Source: Gnetum montanum
Lineage: Eukaryota; Streptophyta; Gnetopsida; Gnetales; Gnetaceae
Direction of reading: 5' to 3'
NCBI GenBank assembly: GCA_015680685.1
Contig: MNCI01021522.1
Coordinates: forward strand, 3,557 to 36,696
Length of the DNA: 33,140 bases
In this document: positions 11,152 to 20,823 of the stretch, in pieces
Position numbering within the stretch: the first letter of the stretch is position 1
Layout of the letters: each line of letters starts with the position of its first letter
Notes under the pieces: generated by a model
Seen by the model: only the letters and a program-made list of their open reading frames with translations
The model's database searches: none
What the model was told of the DNA's origin: nothing
Program-made: the position numbers and the translations under genes

Positions 11152-12935
11152 GTGTGATTTTCTAATTCTTGTTAATAAATGTGCTTTATGCCAATAGGAC
11201 ACAGTGGTGTTGTAGCTATTGCTAATGGTGGTTTATGCTTAATGTTTTGTTTGCTAATGTGTAATTTGAATTTTTGTGTTGATGGATAAGACATGGTTTC
11301 TTTTTCATGGAATAGGAAGTGAGCCCACAACATCTACCCATCCACAAACTCTATGTTTTTTCTTATTTTCAATGTTTGAGGTCCCTTTTATTAAATAAAC
11401 TTTCAATGAATTTATGACCTTGGAAGTTTTTGGAGTTGGAAAGGATTCAAAGGTTTGCATAGGGTGTGACTTCAAAGGAATTCAATACTCTTTATACTCT
11501 TTAACTTGCTTGGGTGCATAAGTATTTTCATAGACTTCTTAATGTTCCATGTTGTCCAATAATAGGAAGTTGAATAAAGTCTTTGCATGGTGTGGTTTCC
11601 ATTCCAAAAGAAAAAATAGAAATAAAATAAAATAAAAATACAAAAGCAAAAGATAACATGATGGAAATTAAAAGCACATCCCTTAGAAAAATAAATGGGC
11701 TACAAGCACTGATTATGGGACTAGAAGACATGTTACCCATGCATGAAGGTCTCCTATAACTAAGGACCTCTCTCACTTTCTACTTCTATTTTCATATTTT
11801 TAAGGAATGGTGGTTGTTCTGTGGGAGCACTCTTGTTTCTTGAGAGGGTGGATCAGTCTTGGAGTGATGATGCGAAGTCACTAAAAGTGGTTTATTTTGG
11901 TCTAGACTAAGGATGGATTTTTTTAGGTCATTTTAAACAAAATTTCATAAGCAACTTCTTATGACCTCAATCTAGAAATCCATTTCACCTTCTCCATGTT
12001 TTTTCCATGCTACCATAACTCACCTTGCTACTAGTGTTCATGTTCTTGATTTAGTGTCTTTGTCTGATGTACATGAATGTTTTGGTAGAATCTTCTAGGT
12101 TTTGGTCCTTAACTTCCATCAATCATTAATCACCTATGGAGCCCAAAGACTCATTAGGTTGAGGTTATGTAAGGGCAAACAAGGCATGTGCCTACTATGG
12201 GTAGGACCCACTTTCATATCTCTTGGTTGGGTTTGTTAAGCACTTTATCTATAGACATTCTTGTAAATTGCATCTTTCATACACCCATCTTCTACATCTA
12301 ACCATGTGCTCATTTACATATTTTCTTCAAATCACACATTCTCTATCAAATTTTTGAACTTTTAAGCTTTCAAAGGCCCTCTTCAATGCTTTCATCATAT
12401 TCTTGACTTTTCTGAGACTCCATGGAGCCCAAAGTCATTTAAAAATTCATTGTATTTTTCAAAATATTCAAAGTTGAAAATTTTGTTTAAGAACCTCGTA
12501 AATGGGGCCTCATCAATAAAGCCCATGAGTATAGAGCTGTCATATATGTGAACCTATTGCCAGAACACAAAAATATTATAAATATGTGTGACCCCTTAGA
12601 AATTTTTACATTTTCTCACAAATTCCAAGGGAGGTTTTCAAATTTTTAGAGCCTAGAACATTCTATAACCCATAAATTTTTAAACATTTATCCAAATCAC
12701 TCTATTCTTTGACCCTGTAGCTTTAGAGGTAAGCTCTTAGTTGTGGGGACCATAAATGTGCCATTTTTCATAGAAACATTTTCACCATTTTTCTAACTCT
12801 CACAAAGGTTTAACTAAGAAATCAACATTTAAACACCAAATTACAAGAGTTAAACCTTTCCAATAAGCTCTAGTGACATTTACAAAAAATAATAATAAAA
12901 TAATTAATTTACCATGGTCCAACCTTAGTCAAAGT
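11152..12935 (+). other. Non-coding spacer between integrase and third ORF, element A
   Basis: No protein-like frame is seen. Short blocks are shared with the B spacer in the same order: AGCCCACAACATCTACCCATCC (here) against a near copy at about 23310, AGGGTGTGACTTCAAAGGA against AGGGTGTGAAATCAAGGGG at 23457, and the 31-bp motif at 11720. A 16-bp match to the U3 of LTR A occurs at 12502-12517. A spacer of this length before an extra ORF is typical of Athila-type elements. Confidence 0.55.
11720..11750 (+). repeat. Conserved spacer motif, A copy
   Basis: ACTAGAAGACATGTTACC followed by CATGCATGAAGGT. It matches the two identical 35-bp copies in element B (23594 and 23693) with one indel and two substitutions, standing out in a spacer that is otherwise poorly conserved. 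Confidence 0.6.
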
Positions 12936-12988
12936 GTAACTAATTAATAAGATAATGTATTCAAAAATTCAAAGTTACATATTATATC

Positions 12989-13018
12989 TACTAATCAATA
13001 GATGTGTTGTGGTCATAA
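12989..13018 (+). promoter_or_regulatory. Decayed 3' splice acceptor before third ORF, element A
   Basis: Branch-point-like TACTAAT at 12989-12995 is followed after about 24 bases by the third-ORF ATG. The acceptor AG has become AA here (CATAA-ATGG), while the homologous sites at 16300 (minus) and 25156 keep TTGTAG. Splicing is inferred from conservation, not shown. Confidence 0.42.
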
Positions 13019-15430
13019 ATGGCACCAAAAGGCAAACATGTGTAGGAAGGAGGACCATCTCAACCAAGGGAGAAATGGCCAAGAATGGGAAGGGGCCAAG
13101 AACAACCCTAGAAAGGACCTATTGCAACCCATGCCACAGGTCCTCTTAGGGAAGCATCCAAAGTGGAATCTATTTGTCAAATTCCAAAACCACTAGCAAC
13201 AATAGAACATTCCCATCAGCATGAGGCACTAGCTCAGCAAGCAAGCCTTGAGGTAAACTTGATGGAAGCCTTCTTGAATCAAATTAGATTAAGGGAGGTG
13301 TAAAAAATAGTGCTCCAGGAGTTAAACTTTGGCTCTTTCCTAGAGTAAGAATCTAAGAAAGTACAAGACCAACTAAAGATTTCCCCCATATGGCCAATCA
13401 TCACTTCTAGTGGGGAGTGGTACATGGAAGAGACATTCTTATTTTGGAACAATAGGTAGGCCAATTCAATGATCAAAATCAAGGACATCTCAATGTCCTA
13501 CTTAGTGTAGGCCATTATTGAAGCACTTAGGTTGCCAAAAACTAGGGTGAATCTTGTTGAGATTCCAATGTAGGTGAACTCCAACATCAAAAAGGAATGG
13601 ATCTAGTGATGCTATGGTGTCAACTGTAGGGAGTATGAAACTCTCACACTGACAAAAAGGATCTAATACAAGACTTTGGTCTTTCATCTAAACCCCACTA
13701 TGAGGCCCAACAAGATCATTACCTTTTCTACCCATGCATTAACCTTTCATAGCTAATCTATCTAGAGATAGAGAAGTTGTTTAAAGAGAATGAACATGGA
13801 AGGAAGGCACTCCCCTTTCCATGCCTCATCAGAAAACTCTATCAAAGAGGATGGATAATCCACTATACAAATGATGCTATCAGACATGCTCTGACTACTA
13901 ATTGGGTAGAGATGATAAAGGTTAAGACTCTTACAACAATCATTCAAGAAGAGAAGTAGTAGCCACCACCTCCACCTACCACTCAAACATTAGTGTTGGA
14001 CATCTTTTCAACAGCGCAATGAATACACGAGACCGAGAATGGATCTTAAGCAAACAAGAGCAATAAGCAGGCATGAGTGGTGGAGACCCATTAGTGTACC
14101 AGCTAGCGATAAGNCGATCTTGAGCAAACAAGAGCAACAAGCAGGCATGAGTGGTGGAGACCCATTAGTGTACCAGCTAGCGATAAGTCATCTAAATAAG
14201 GTGGCCTACATAGTTAGCCTAATAGGAGGAGATGGATCCATTTTATTAACCTAATGAACATAGTTATCTACAAGGTCAAATCCTAGTGTCAGAGAGGTAA
14301 TAGTATCTCTTGCAAAATAGCATCCACTACTAGAGATTTCTAGGAATGCCATGACCTTCTTAATGCACTTGGAGGAAGGTGATGGGGCAACAATACTAGT
14401 GATGCAGCACCAAGGGTAGAAGATAGTAGTAAAGGTGGTTGTTAATACAATAATTGTAATTCTTAATGCATCTAAGGAATCTCTACGAGATGTCACTACA
14501 CTTAAGAATGTGCAAACATTAATAGGGACCATAAGCAATAGATTGAGTGTAGCATAGCATGAACAACTACTAGACTAGTTGGTAGAGATCATGAAACTAC
14601 TTCCGAATGCCTTTGATCTTCTAGATAGTATCACTACAACCTAGTTGGAGTTGCTAGATGCAAGGGGCAAAAACATTATTATGGAAGGATAGCTCAAAAT
14701 AGCCAAGGACTTGAATGAATGCTTGGCTACTAAAGATGTTAAATTAAGAGCCTACATTGCCAACCCTGCATTTCTCAACCTAGCACTAATAGGAGATGAA
14801 GCTCTTGAATAGCTTCACACTAGAGTAAAAGGGGTTGAGGGTGCAATGGATATGGCAATGTTCTACAAATTCTTAGTAGAAGCTACCCTACACAAAATTC
14901 AGAAGGCCTAGGATCCAACCTACCAAGAGAATGTGCAACTAATCATAGAGAACCATCACCTATGAAATGTTTATGAGCATAAAAAATAGTTGATTGTTTT
15001 TATCCATTAATAGTAGGAGCAACTAGCTAAAGTGAACATAGAGCTAAGGAGATTAATAATTGGAAATAAAAAAATCTCCATGGAGGAGGTCCATACCTTT
15101 CACCAAAATATTACAATAGAGGTAGCCACTTTGAAATCAAGGTTTCTCAAATTTAATAGAGTCAAGGATCATTACAGAGACTAGGTCAGTCTATAGAAAT
15201 AAGTTAATGAAAAGCACATCCAGTTGGTGAAGGCAAAAGTGAATGAGACCCTCCAGCAACTCTAGTAAGGAGGAGAAGATGAAGGCATTACTAGATGCTT
15301 TTCACCTTCCACCAAAGGTTGTAGCTGCAACAAGATAGCCATAGCTACCTTAGCCACCATACATGACCAAAGCTGGTGAAGGTACTTCAGAATCTCAAGA
15401 GCCTCCATTACCTAGGACTATTTGATCTTT
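13019..15430 (+). pseudogene. Third ORF of element A (env-position protein), decayed
   Basis: An extra ORF between integrase and 3' LTR, as in Athila-type elements; the biochemical role of this protein class is unknown. It starts MAPKGKHV, stop, EGGPSQPREKWPRMG; the inverted copy and B share EGGPSQ. Next come VLQELNFGSFLE and ISPIWPIITSSGEWYMEETF (B has FPLWPTLTNSSEWYLGKMYQ), then KIITFSTHALTF and ENEHGRKALPFPCLIRKLYQ followed by RGWI. The W..v..s.eWy and L.fP.LI..L...G pattern recalls the 'putative plant transposon protein' domain, from memory and tentative. After a Pro run (PPPPP) the second half (14260-15270) is a charged, helical-looking stretch interrupted almost only by TAG. A 74-bp duplication with an N at 14114 breaks the frame. 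No signal peptide or membrane segment was seen. Confidence 0.65.
14042..14187. repeat. 74-bp direct duplication flanking an N
   Basis: Bases 14042-14113 and 14116-14187 are the same 72-bp segment with two transitions (GATCTTAAGC/GATCTTGAGC and CAATAAGC/CAACAAGC). The two copies are separated by N at 14114 and a C. Removing one copy reconnects frame TRDREWILSKQEQ with the downstream frame GMSGGDPLVYQLAIS. This points to an unmerged overlap in the assembly rather than a biological repeat. Confidence 0.8.
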
Positions 15431-15654
15431 TGAACCACCTTCATGCCATTAGAGTATGTGCTATCCAATTTTGAATAGTCATGTCATGGTGTTCAATTTT
15501 GTGTCATGAACACTACAAAATTTTTGTAATGTTGTTGATTTATACACTCAGGCACTAAGTTTTGTCAAGTCAGTTTGTTATGTCAAAAGTCAATCAATAA
15601 TCCCATACCTTTCCAATTTTTTAAAGGAACTCAAGGATGACTTTTCATTTAGTT

Positions 15655-15663
15655 GTGGGGGTA
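15655..15663 (+). other. Polypurine tract of element A
   Basis: GTGGGGGTA directly precedes the 3' LTR start TGATGAATCATC. The identical GTGGGGGTA precedes the 3' LTR of B at 25924. It primes plus-strand DNA synthesis. Confidence 0.75.
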
Positions 15664-16227
15664 TGATGAATCATCATTGTGTCACATCAATAAAGCCCCA
15701 TTGATGTGGCTTTTTTGATGAGCCCCTATCAACATGACCCCATCTACGTGGTGTTGCCCCATCGATGGAACCATGTCAACATAGCGTTTGTTACATCTAT
15801 GGGGCCTCATCAATGTAGCTCCATAGTAAAGTCTATAAATATATACTCATCAACCATGTTTATGGAGAGGAGAACCATAGTAGTAGTAGAGCTCTTGTAG
15901 TTTTATCATTTGAGAGTTAGAATATTTCTCTAAGTGCCTATAGCAGGAGTTAGAAAGTGTATAGATCTTCATTTGAGCACTATTGAACCTAATCATACCA
16001 ATGTGAATAGTAATAAAGATGAGCCTTTTGATCAAACCTTGTGGTACTCAGAATAGATTAATGATTTATTTATGCATTTACTATTTCCACTAGTTATGCA
16101 ATTAATTAAGCTAAATTATACTTTAAGTGATTGGTTAATTAATTAAGCTAAATAGATTAAACACATAAATATGACCTTTTCAAGCATAAACATCTATTTT
16201 CTTGGTGATCCAAGCAACATTATTACT
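15664..16227 (+). repeat. 3' LTR of element A, truncated
   Basis: Begins TGATGAATCATCATTGTGTCA like the 5' LTR and is followed to AACATTATTACTT, which corresponds to about 4286 in the 5' LTR. The last 380 bases or so are missing. U3 is about 50 bp longer than in the 5' LTR because of additional TTGATGTGGC/CATCGATGG-like motifs. An inverted piece of the third-ORF region begins at the break. Confidence 0.82.
15833..15842 (+). promoter_or_regulatory. TATA box, 3' LTR A
   Basis: CTATAAATAT in the same context (AAAGT before, actcatca-like after) as in the 5' LTR. Confidence 0.6.
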
Positions 16228-16299
16228 TCCCATTCTTGGCCATTTCTCCCTTGGTTGAGATGGTCCTCCTTCCTGCATGTCTTTGCCTTTCAGTTCCAT
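16226..16299 (-). pseudogene. Start of a third ORF, inverted fragment
   Basis: On the minus strand the ATG at 16299-16297 opens MELKGKDMQEGGPSQ, then PREKWPRMG, about 24 codons without a stop, until homology ends at 16226. It aligns with the start of the third ORF in A (MAPKGKHV, stop, EGGPSQPREKWPRMG) and in B (MVPKRILEGGPSQ). It lacks the stop that A has after codon 8, so it is a separate copy and not a recent inverted duplicate of A itself. The rest of the ORF is absent; at the break the sequence becomes the truncated 3' LTR of A. Confidence 0.7.
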
Positions 16300-16329
16300 C
16301 TACAACCACAACACATCTGTGAATTAGTA
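16300..16329 (-). promoter_or_regulatory. Putative 3' splice acceptor, inverted copy
   Basis: On the minus strand TACTAAT (16329-16323) is followed by a G/T-rich stretch and GGTTGTAG, whose AG directly precedes the ATG. Distance from branch A to AG is 24 bases, as in A. Confidence 0.45.
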
Positions 16330-16382
16330 GATATAATGTGTAAGTTTGAATTTTTGAATACCTTATCTTATTAATTAGTTAC

Positions 16383-17825
16383 AATCTACACAACAATGAA
16401 ATACAACTTTATTAAAATGAAAAATAAAGTTACAGATTCAAAAGGTATAGATCTTATGCTAGGTGTAGAAGAAGTCACTTAAGGGATCTTGAAGTTCATT
16501 AAAGGCTATGGTCTACACTTGAAACTCCATGATCAAGATACTTCCTAGCTCTAGTTTTGAGCAACTCTCCACTAGTTTCCACCAAAATCAATGATATGAC
16601 CACAAATGATATACCACCTTTGGTGCAATGATATTATGTGGGAGTCTCTATGCCCATTGTAGATATTAGTTTTTGCTCAAAGGGATTGCAAGGTTGCAAG
16701 GCTCTTGGTTACAAAGTGCTTTCATGCTATGGAATAAGTTATGATGTTGCTATGCCAAAAAGTAGTGGAACTAGAATAAGATGTCTATGTTGGGTTTATA
16801 TAGGCATGGAATTACTTTTTTTAGGGCTTTCACATCACTATCATGATTATTGATAGATTGATGTCAATTTACATGTTACAATAGTTATAATTTTTAGCAT
16901 GGTTACATTTATAGTAAGTTTGAAATACACCACAATCACCAAAGTCCATTCATTTACTATAAATAGTAAAAAAAAAATTTTGTAACTATGCTAACATTGT
17001 CCCAACTATGCTAGCCTTGGTGGACTACACTAAATTTGTTGGGAAATGTTAGAAACTATGGAAAATGTTGAAAACGTTGGAAAATATGGAAATCACTGGG
17101 AACTATTATCTATGCTAGCCATGTTGTAGTTGCTTAAGACTTAGGGTGACTATGTTGGCCACTATTGAGAGAATGGAAATGGAAATGAAAAATGCCGCCA
17201 CTTCCAAAATGGAAAATCCCAATGCTACATCTTCGTTGGGTTTTGGTTGTGATGACGATGGGTTTGAAATGGAAAATACCATCTATTCCATCTACACCTA
17301 GGGGTATATGGTTCTAGCCTAGTTGAGGCTATACCGCCATTAAAACCCCATGAAAATGCTAATTTTGATCATTCTCAGGCATTTTTAGCCTTCCCAAGGC
17401 TAAATACAGACATGAGGTACCTTTTTTCACTTGGAAAGTGAGGCAATGACAACTTTTAAGGCAGTTTTTCAATTGTAAAAAGCTAAGGTATGTGAGATTA
17501 TAGCTTATAGAATATAAATCTTATATTTACAATAAGATCTTACCTCAAATTGGGAAATAAATGTTATAATTTATAACATAAATTTTTTTGGTGGTGTTTC
17601 AGACATGAACTTAAATGATATTTCATCTTTTCATGATAAAATCATGAAACACAATTCATATATATTATATAAGCAAGACAAAAATCTTAGGAAATCTTCC
17701 TCAAGCTCAACTTAAAGATCCTCCACTATTTTTCATTTATTTCACCTTGTCCTATCTATCTCCAGATTTTGAATAGAAATTTTCAAAGTTTCCCTACATA
17801 TTTAGGTCATCTTTGGCCTTTCCAT
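16383..17825. other. Unassigned sequence right of element A
   Basis: Nothing recognisable as a known protein. At 16985-17135 words such as ACTATGCTAGCC and GTTGGAAAATG recur as a loose minisatellite. A 42-codon ORF at about 17172-17300 (MEMEMKNAATSKMENPNATS at its start) is low-complexity and probably chance. Neither end of an element was found. Confidence 0.35.
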
Positions 17826-18165
17826 GATGTCTTGTTGTAAAACTAGCAATTTTGGGAAGACATCTTACTCCTAACTAGGACATCTTCTACTATAGCTAAG
17901 ATTTCTTAGCTCTTCTAGAGACATCTCAATTTAGATGTCTCCACATTTTGTTATATGTATTACTAACATCTATGATGTCTTAGCTCTTCTAGAGACATCT
18001 CAATTTAGATGTCTCCACATTTTGTGATATGTATTACTAACATCTAAGATGTCTCATGCATTATAAGATGTCTCACCTAAGACATCTATCAAAGTTTTCC
18101 AATGTCTCCTCCAAGCTCTTAAGTTAGCCCAAATGCCTCTTTTCCTCTAAGACATCTCTCCTGAG
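17826..18165. repeat. Array of AGACATCT/AGATGTCT motifs
   Basis: Ten copies of AGATGTC or its complement GACATCT occur between 17858 and 18160, twice as a hairpin AGACATCT-CAATTT-AGATGTCT. A TATA-like box follows at 18226. The arrangement resembles the iterated palindromes upstream of the TATA boxes in LTRs A, B and C, so this may be U3 of a further LTR. No LTR ends were identified. Confidence 0.6.
17904..18051. repeat. 74-bp tandem duplication within the motif array
   Basis: 17904-17977 and 17978-18051 are adjacent copies beginning TCTTAGCTCTTCTAGAGACA and differ at two positions. Each copy carries one AGACATCT hairpin, so the duplication increased the motif number. No N is involved, in contrast to 14042-14187. 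Confidence 0.85.
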
Positions 18166-18225
18166 AGCTTAGATCTCTGTCAAAATGACTCAATGGCCTC
18201 TAATATATCTCCATGAGCCTAAAAC

Positions 18226-18234
18226 CTATAAAAA
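18226..18234 (+). promoter_or_regulatory. TATA-like box after the motif array
   Basis: CTATAAAAA followed by TACACATG, 60-70 bases after the last array motif. The position mimics the LTR layout in this window; promoter activity is inferred only. Confidence 0.4.
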
Positions 18235-18670
18235 TACACATGTAAGAAAAGATCAAGGGAATCATAAGAGGTTTTCCTACACTACTCTTGACCTTTTTCT
18301 TCTTGTTGTCACTTAAAGCTAGGCTCCTTTTAATAGTCAATTTCTCAATGTATTCTACCTCATATTAGGTTAGTGAAAGAGAAAAAATAATTTTTCTATG
18401 GATTCTTTATGTTCCATGATAGATCTCTTAGTCTTCTCCTCTTCATTTATATAAATGTAAGATGGAAACTCAAGTAGTTAAAGAAAATTAGCATTGTATT
18501 TTAAATTTTGTAACAACACCCTACTAAAAGTTGTATAATTAATTAGTTTTGATTTGCTTCTTGAACATATATATATCCTTGAAAATAGTTATAAAGTCAA
18601 CCCATTCTACTTCCATGTCCATCAAATTATTAGCTCTTGAACATCTCACAAGCTCTTCTCAATAACATAT
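18235..18670. other. Unassigned, probably leader of element D plus older sequence
   Basis: On the minus strand the bases left of 18671 would be the 5' leader and gag start of element D. ATGs occur but no Gag-like frame was recognised, so D is probably truncated soon after its PBS. Confidence 0.3.
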
Positions 18671-18682
18671 CTCTAATACCAA
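18671..18682 (-). other. Primer-binding site of element D (initiator-Met type)
   Basis: On the minus strand, TTGGTATTAGAG lies two bases inside the LTR end GGTGTTACA. It differs at one position from the canonical TGGTATCAGAG complementary to initiator tRNA-Met. Confidence 0.65.
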
Positions 18683-18684
18683 CT

Positions 18685-19882
18685 TGTAACACCATCTAAT
18701 TTAGACTTAGACTAGAGCAAAATTATGTAAAAATAAATTGCACAACTTATTAAAATCACTTAAGCATACTAACACAAAACAAGAAAAGTAGTAGATATCT
18801 AAGATAGATAGGTATAATGACATAAAAAAATAAAGTATTTTTAAAATAAGCAGTATATGCCTATATGCACATTACTAGTAAATATAAAACATTAGTAATA
18901 TTAAATTAATGAAACCATATCGTAGGGTGATGGAAAATACATATACATATTCAAAATCATGTGTTTGATATTTCAAGTGTACATTACCATCTTTGTAATG
19001 TTTTAGATCTAACTCTTTAGTTTTCAGAAATTCTAAGATGTCTGAATAAGGTTTTATATCTTAACTTCTCTATTCCACCTCTTAAAATCACACCTTTCCA
19101 CTTTGTTTCTCATACCCAAACATTATGAAGGTATCCTAGATAGCAAATGTGGGTATTCCACATATGGTCCACTTATTTCTTGTTTCAATAAATCTTCTAT
19201 AAATGTTATGAATTTTTTCTAGAGTTAGCAACATTTATCATGATCCTTAACAAAAGTCTTACAAATCAACATACATTATGACTTAGCCATGCACATTACA
19301 AAACTAGGTCGTGATATAGTAGACAAGTTGCAACATGCCTTACATGGTTGCCAAAAATGCCAAACTTCATGTTGTCACAACTTTAATTTAGTTCTACAAA
19401 TATAAGATTTAAATGAGGAATAGGTTTAAAAAGTGAAGTATCATTAATAAAATCCAAATTCTAGGATTTAGCATATCTAAAATAAAAAATAAATAAGTTA
19501 ATTATTAGATGAAGCTAAAACAAAATGAAATTCAAAAAATAGGTAAAAATGGTAGAAACTCAATTCCAATCTTAAATACAAAAGAGAGTAATGTTAAACA
19601 ATTAATTCAATGCTCAGAACTAGAATACAACATTGATTGTAAAACATTGATGAACCAAAACAAAAATAGAAAGCCAATTACAATAGGTTTCTCTACCTAA
19701 AAATCAACATACTCCAAGTACCCTTTTATGGTTGAGATCTTTTACCAAGGCTCTAAACCTATGCACATATACTAAATCATGGTTTCATAAAAGAAAAAAT
19801 ATAAAAAAAAAATATCCTAAAAAAATAGATAAATCACTAAGATTAATTTAGAAAGGCTACATAAACTTAGGCTATAACTACT
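18685..19882 (-). mobile_element. LTR D, first part, reverse orientation, interrupted by element B
   Basis: Begins on the plus strand with TGTAACACC (LTR end GGTGTTACA on the minus strand) beside an initiator-Met PBS, so this is a 5' LTR pointing left. It is homologous, with gaps, to 28421-30540: AAGTAGTAGATATC, a GGTATAATGACATAAA-like block, TACCTAAAAATCAAC and GGCTACATAAACTTA have counterparts there in order. Long LTRs with TGTAACACC ends and a Met PBS are usual for Del/Tekay-type chromoviruses, but no pol survives to confirm this. Confidence 0.6.
19878..19882. repeat. Target-site duplication of element B, left
   Basis: CTACT immediately before the LTR start; identical to 26875-26879 after the 3' LTR. 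Five bases is the normal size for Ty3/gypsy integration. Confidence 0.85.
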
Positions 19883-19976
19883 TGATGAATCATCAATTGG
19901 TTGGGATATCATTGAATGTAATATTTTTGATGCTATATCACATCTATTTGATAAAAAGTTAGTTTTTGGTTAGCTA

Positions 19977-19998
19977 TGATATCAGAGCTCTGATATCA
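19977..19998. repeat. 22-bp perfect palindrome in U3 of LTR B
   Basis: TGATATCAGAG followed directly by its reverse complement CTCTGATATCA. The 3' LTR has only a degraded version (AATATCATAGTTTTGATATT). It is part of a GATATC-rich U3 that LTR C shares. Confidence 0.8.
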
Positions 19999-20076
19999 AA
20001 GCTACAATACCCCATACCCAATATTGGATCACATGCTATGTTATGAAATATCAGATATCACACGATGCATGCCTAC

Positions 20077-20085
20077 CTATAAATA
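20077..20085 (+). promoter_or_regulatory. TATA box, 5' LTR B
   Basis: CTATAAATA after GCATGCCTAC, also present in the 3' LTR at 26112-26120. Confidence 0.65.
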
Positions 20086-20823
20086 TAGCACTTGGATGCA
20101 AGATCCGAAGAGCTTTCCATTCCAACCTTAGGTAGATTCTTGCAGTTTCATTTCATAGTTATAGTGATAGAATGAATGCCTACAATATGGTGTCTAGTAG
20201 TTGTATGAAATCTTTATTCAAGTGAAGTATACTTGGGCATAGTTCATGATCAAAAATAAAGATCGACATTGCTTTTCATCATTGCAGCATCCACTTAGTT
20301 TTTACAACTTTCTAGACAATCATTTACATTTCCAATTATTTTACCTTACTTGTTCGTTAGTAAAGTGGAACGAGTATGATTGTTTTTGACCATTTAAGTG
20401 TAATCGTTTCGTATTCCCAATAGTGTTATTGCTTAGTTCACCTAGTAGAATAATGCTTAGTAACCTAGTAATAGTTACATAGGCCCAAAACTGGTATGGT
20501 AAGCCAAGGTTGAATGCTCATCACTCTAGGCTAGAGTAGATTTACATTACTGATAGTACTTAGACTTAGGACTAAATTTCCTTCCTAGTTATGTTTATCT
20601 CTAGGAGTAATCAGGGGCTAAGAACATCGATTATCATATGCCTTGCTTTGGAATAAACCATACATGACAAAGCTACCACTAGTTCAAGTGGGAAGATAGC
20701 GTCCTACAATCAATACTTAATGATCTAGATGCTACAACTAGTTCCATCCATATAATTCAACTAGATTGTGTGTGAACACTTGTGATTCATATGGTTGGGT
20801 GTAGGGGTACTTGCCACTCATCA

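Larger units (their letters stand above)
3802..16227 (+). mobile_element. Element A: Athila/Tat-like Ty3/gypsy retrotransposon, 3' truncated
   Basis: Order on the plus strand: 5' LTR (3802-4665), PBS, gag, aspartic protease, RT, RNase H, integrase, T-rich tract and spacer, third ORF, polypurine tract, partial 3' LTR. Pol order PR-RT-RH-IN is that of Ty3/gypsy. The tRNA-Asp-like PBS, the DLG-type protease, the lack of a chromodomain-like extension after integrase and the extra ORF before the 3' LTR point to the Athila/Tat branch. All ORFs carry many stops and frameshifts, so this copy is dead. The two LTRs are clearly diverged and differ by about 50 bp in U3. The 3' LTR breaks at 16227, where an inverted segment joins, so no target duplication can be shown; the 5' flank is ACAGG. 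Confidence 0.88.
16226..16382 (-). repeat. Inverted copy of 12936-13092
   Basis: The reverse complement of this 157-bp segment aligns with 12936-13092 without gaps, at about 90% identity by eye (about 16 differences). It spans the end of the spacer, the putative acceptor and the first codons of the third ORF. Homology stops sharply on both sides. Confidence 0.85.
19883..20823 (+). repeat. 5' LTR of element B
   Basis: From TGATGAATCATCAATTGG to CCACTCATCA, 941 bp. It is homologous end to end with 25933-26874, sharing GCATGCCTACCTATAAATA, TTTCATTTCATAGTT, CATCCACTTAGTTTT and GATTCATATGGTTGG. The ends agree with the PPT, PBS and target duplications. Confidence 0.9.

Noticed and set aside
14251-14538. 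95-codon minus-strand ORF
   Set aside because: Antisense to the third ORF of A, where the sense frame has continuous homology-like structure.
14260-15270. A genetic code or readthrough with TAG as sense
   Set aside because: TAG dominates, but TGA and TAA also occur, frameshifts are present and pol has catalytic substitutions, so mutation decay explains it better.
17172-17300. Small ORF of about 42 codons, Met/Glu/Asn-rich
   Set aside because: Low complexity (repeated GGAAAATG-like words) and no similarity; likely chance within a loose minisatellite.
18661-18690. A tRNA gene fragment near CTCTAATACCAACTTG
   Set aside because: Only 11-12 bases match a tRNA 3' end complement and they lie two bases from an LTR end, which is the PBS arrangement.
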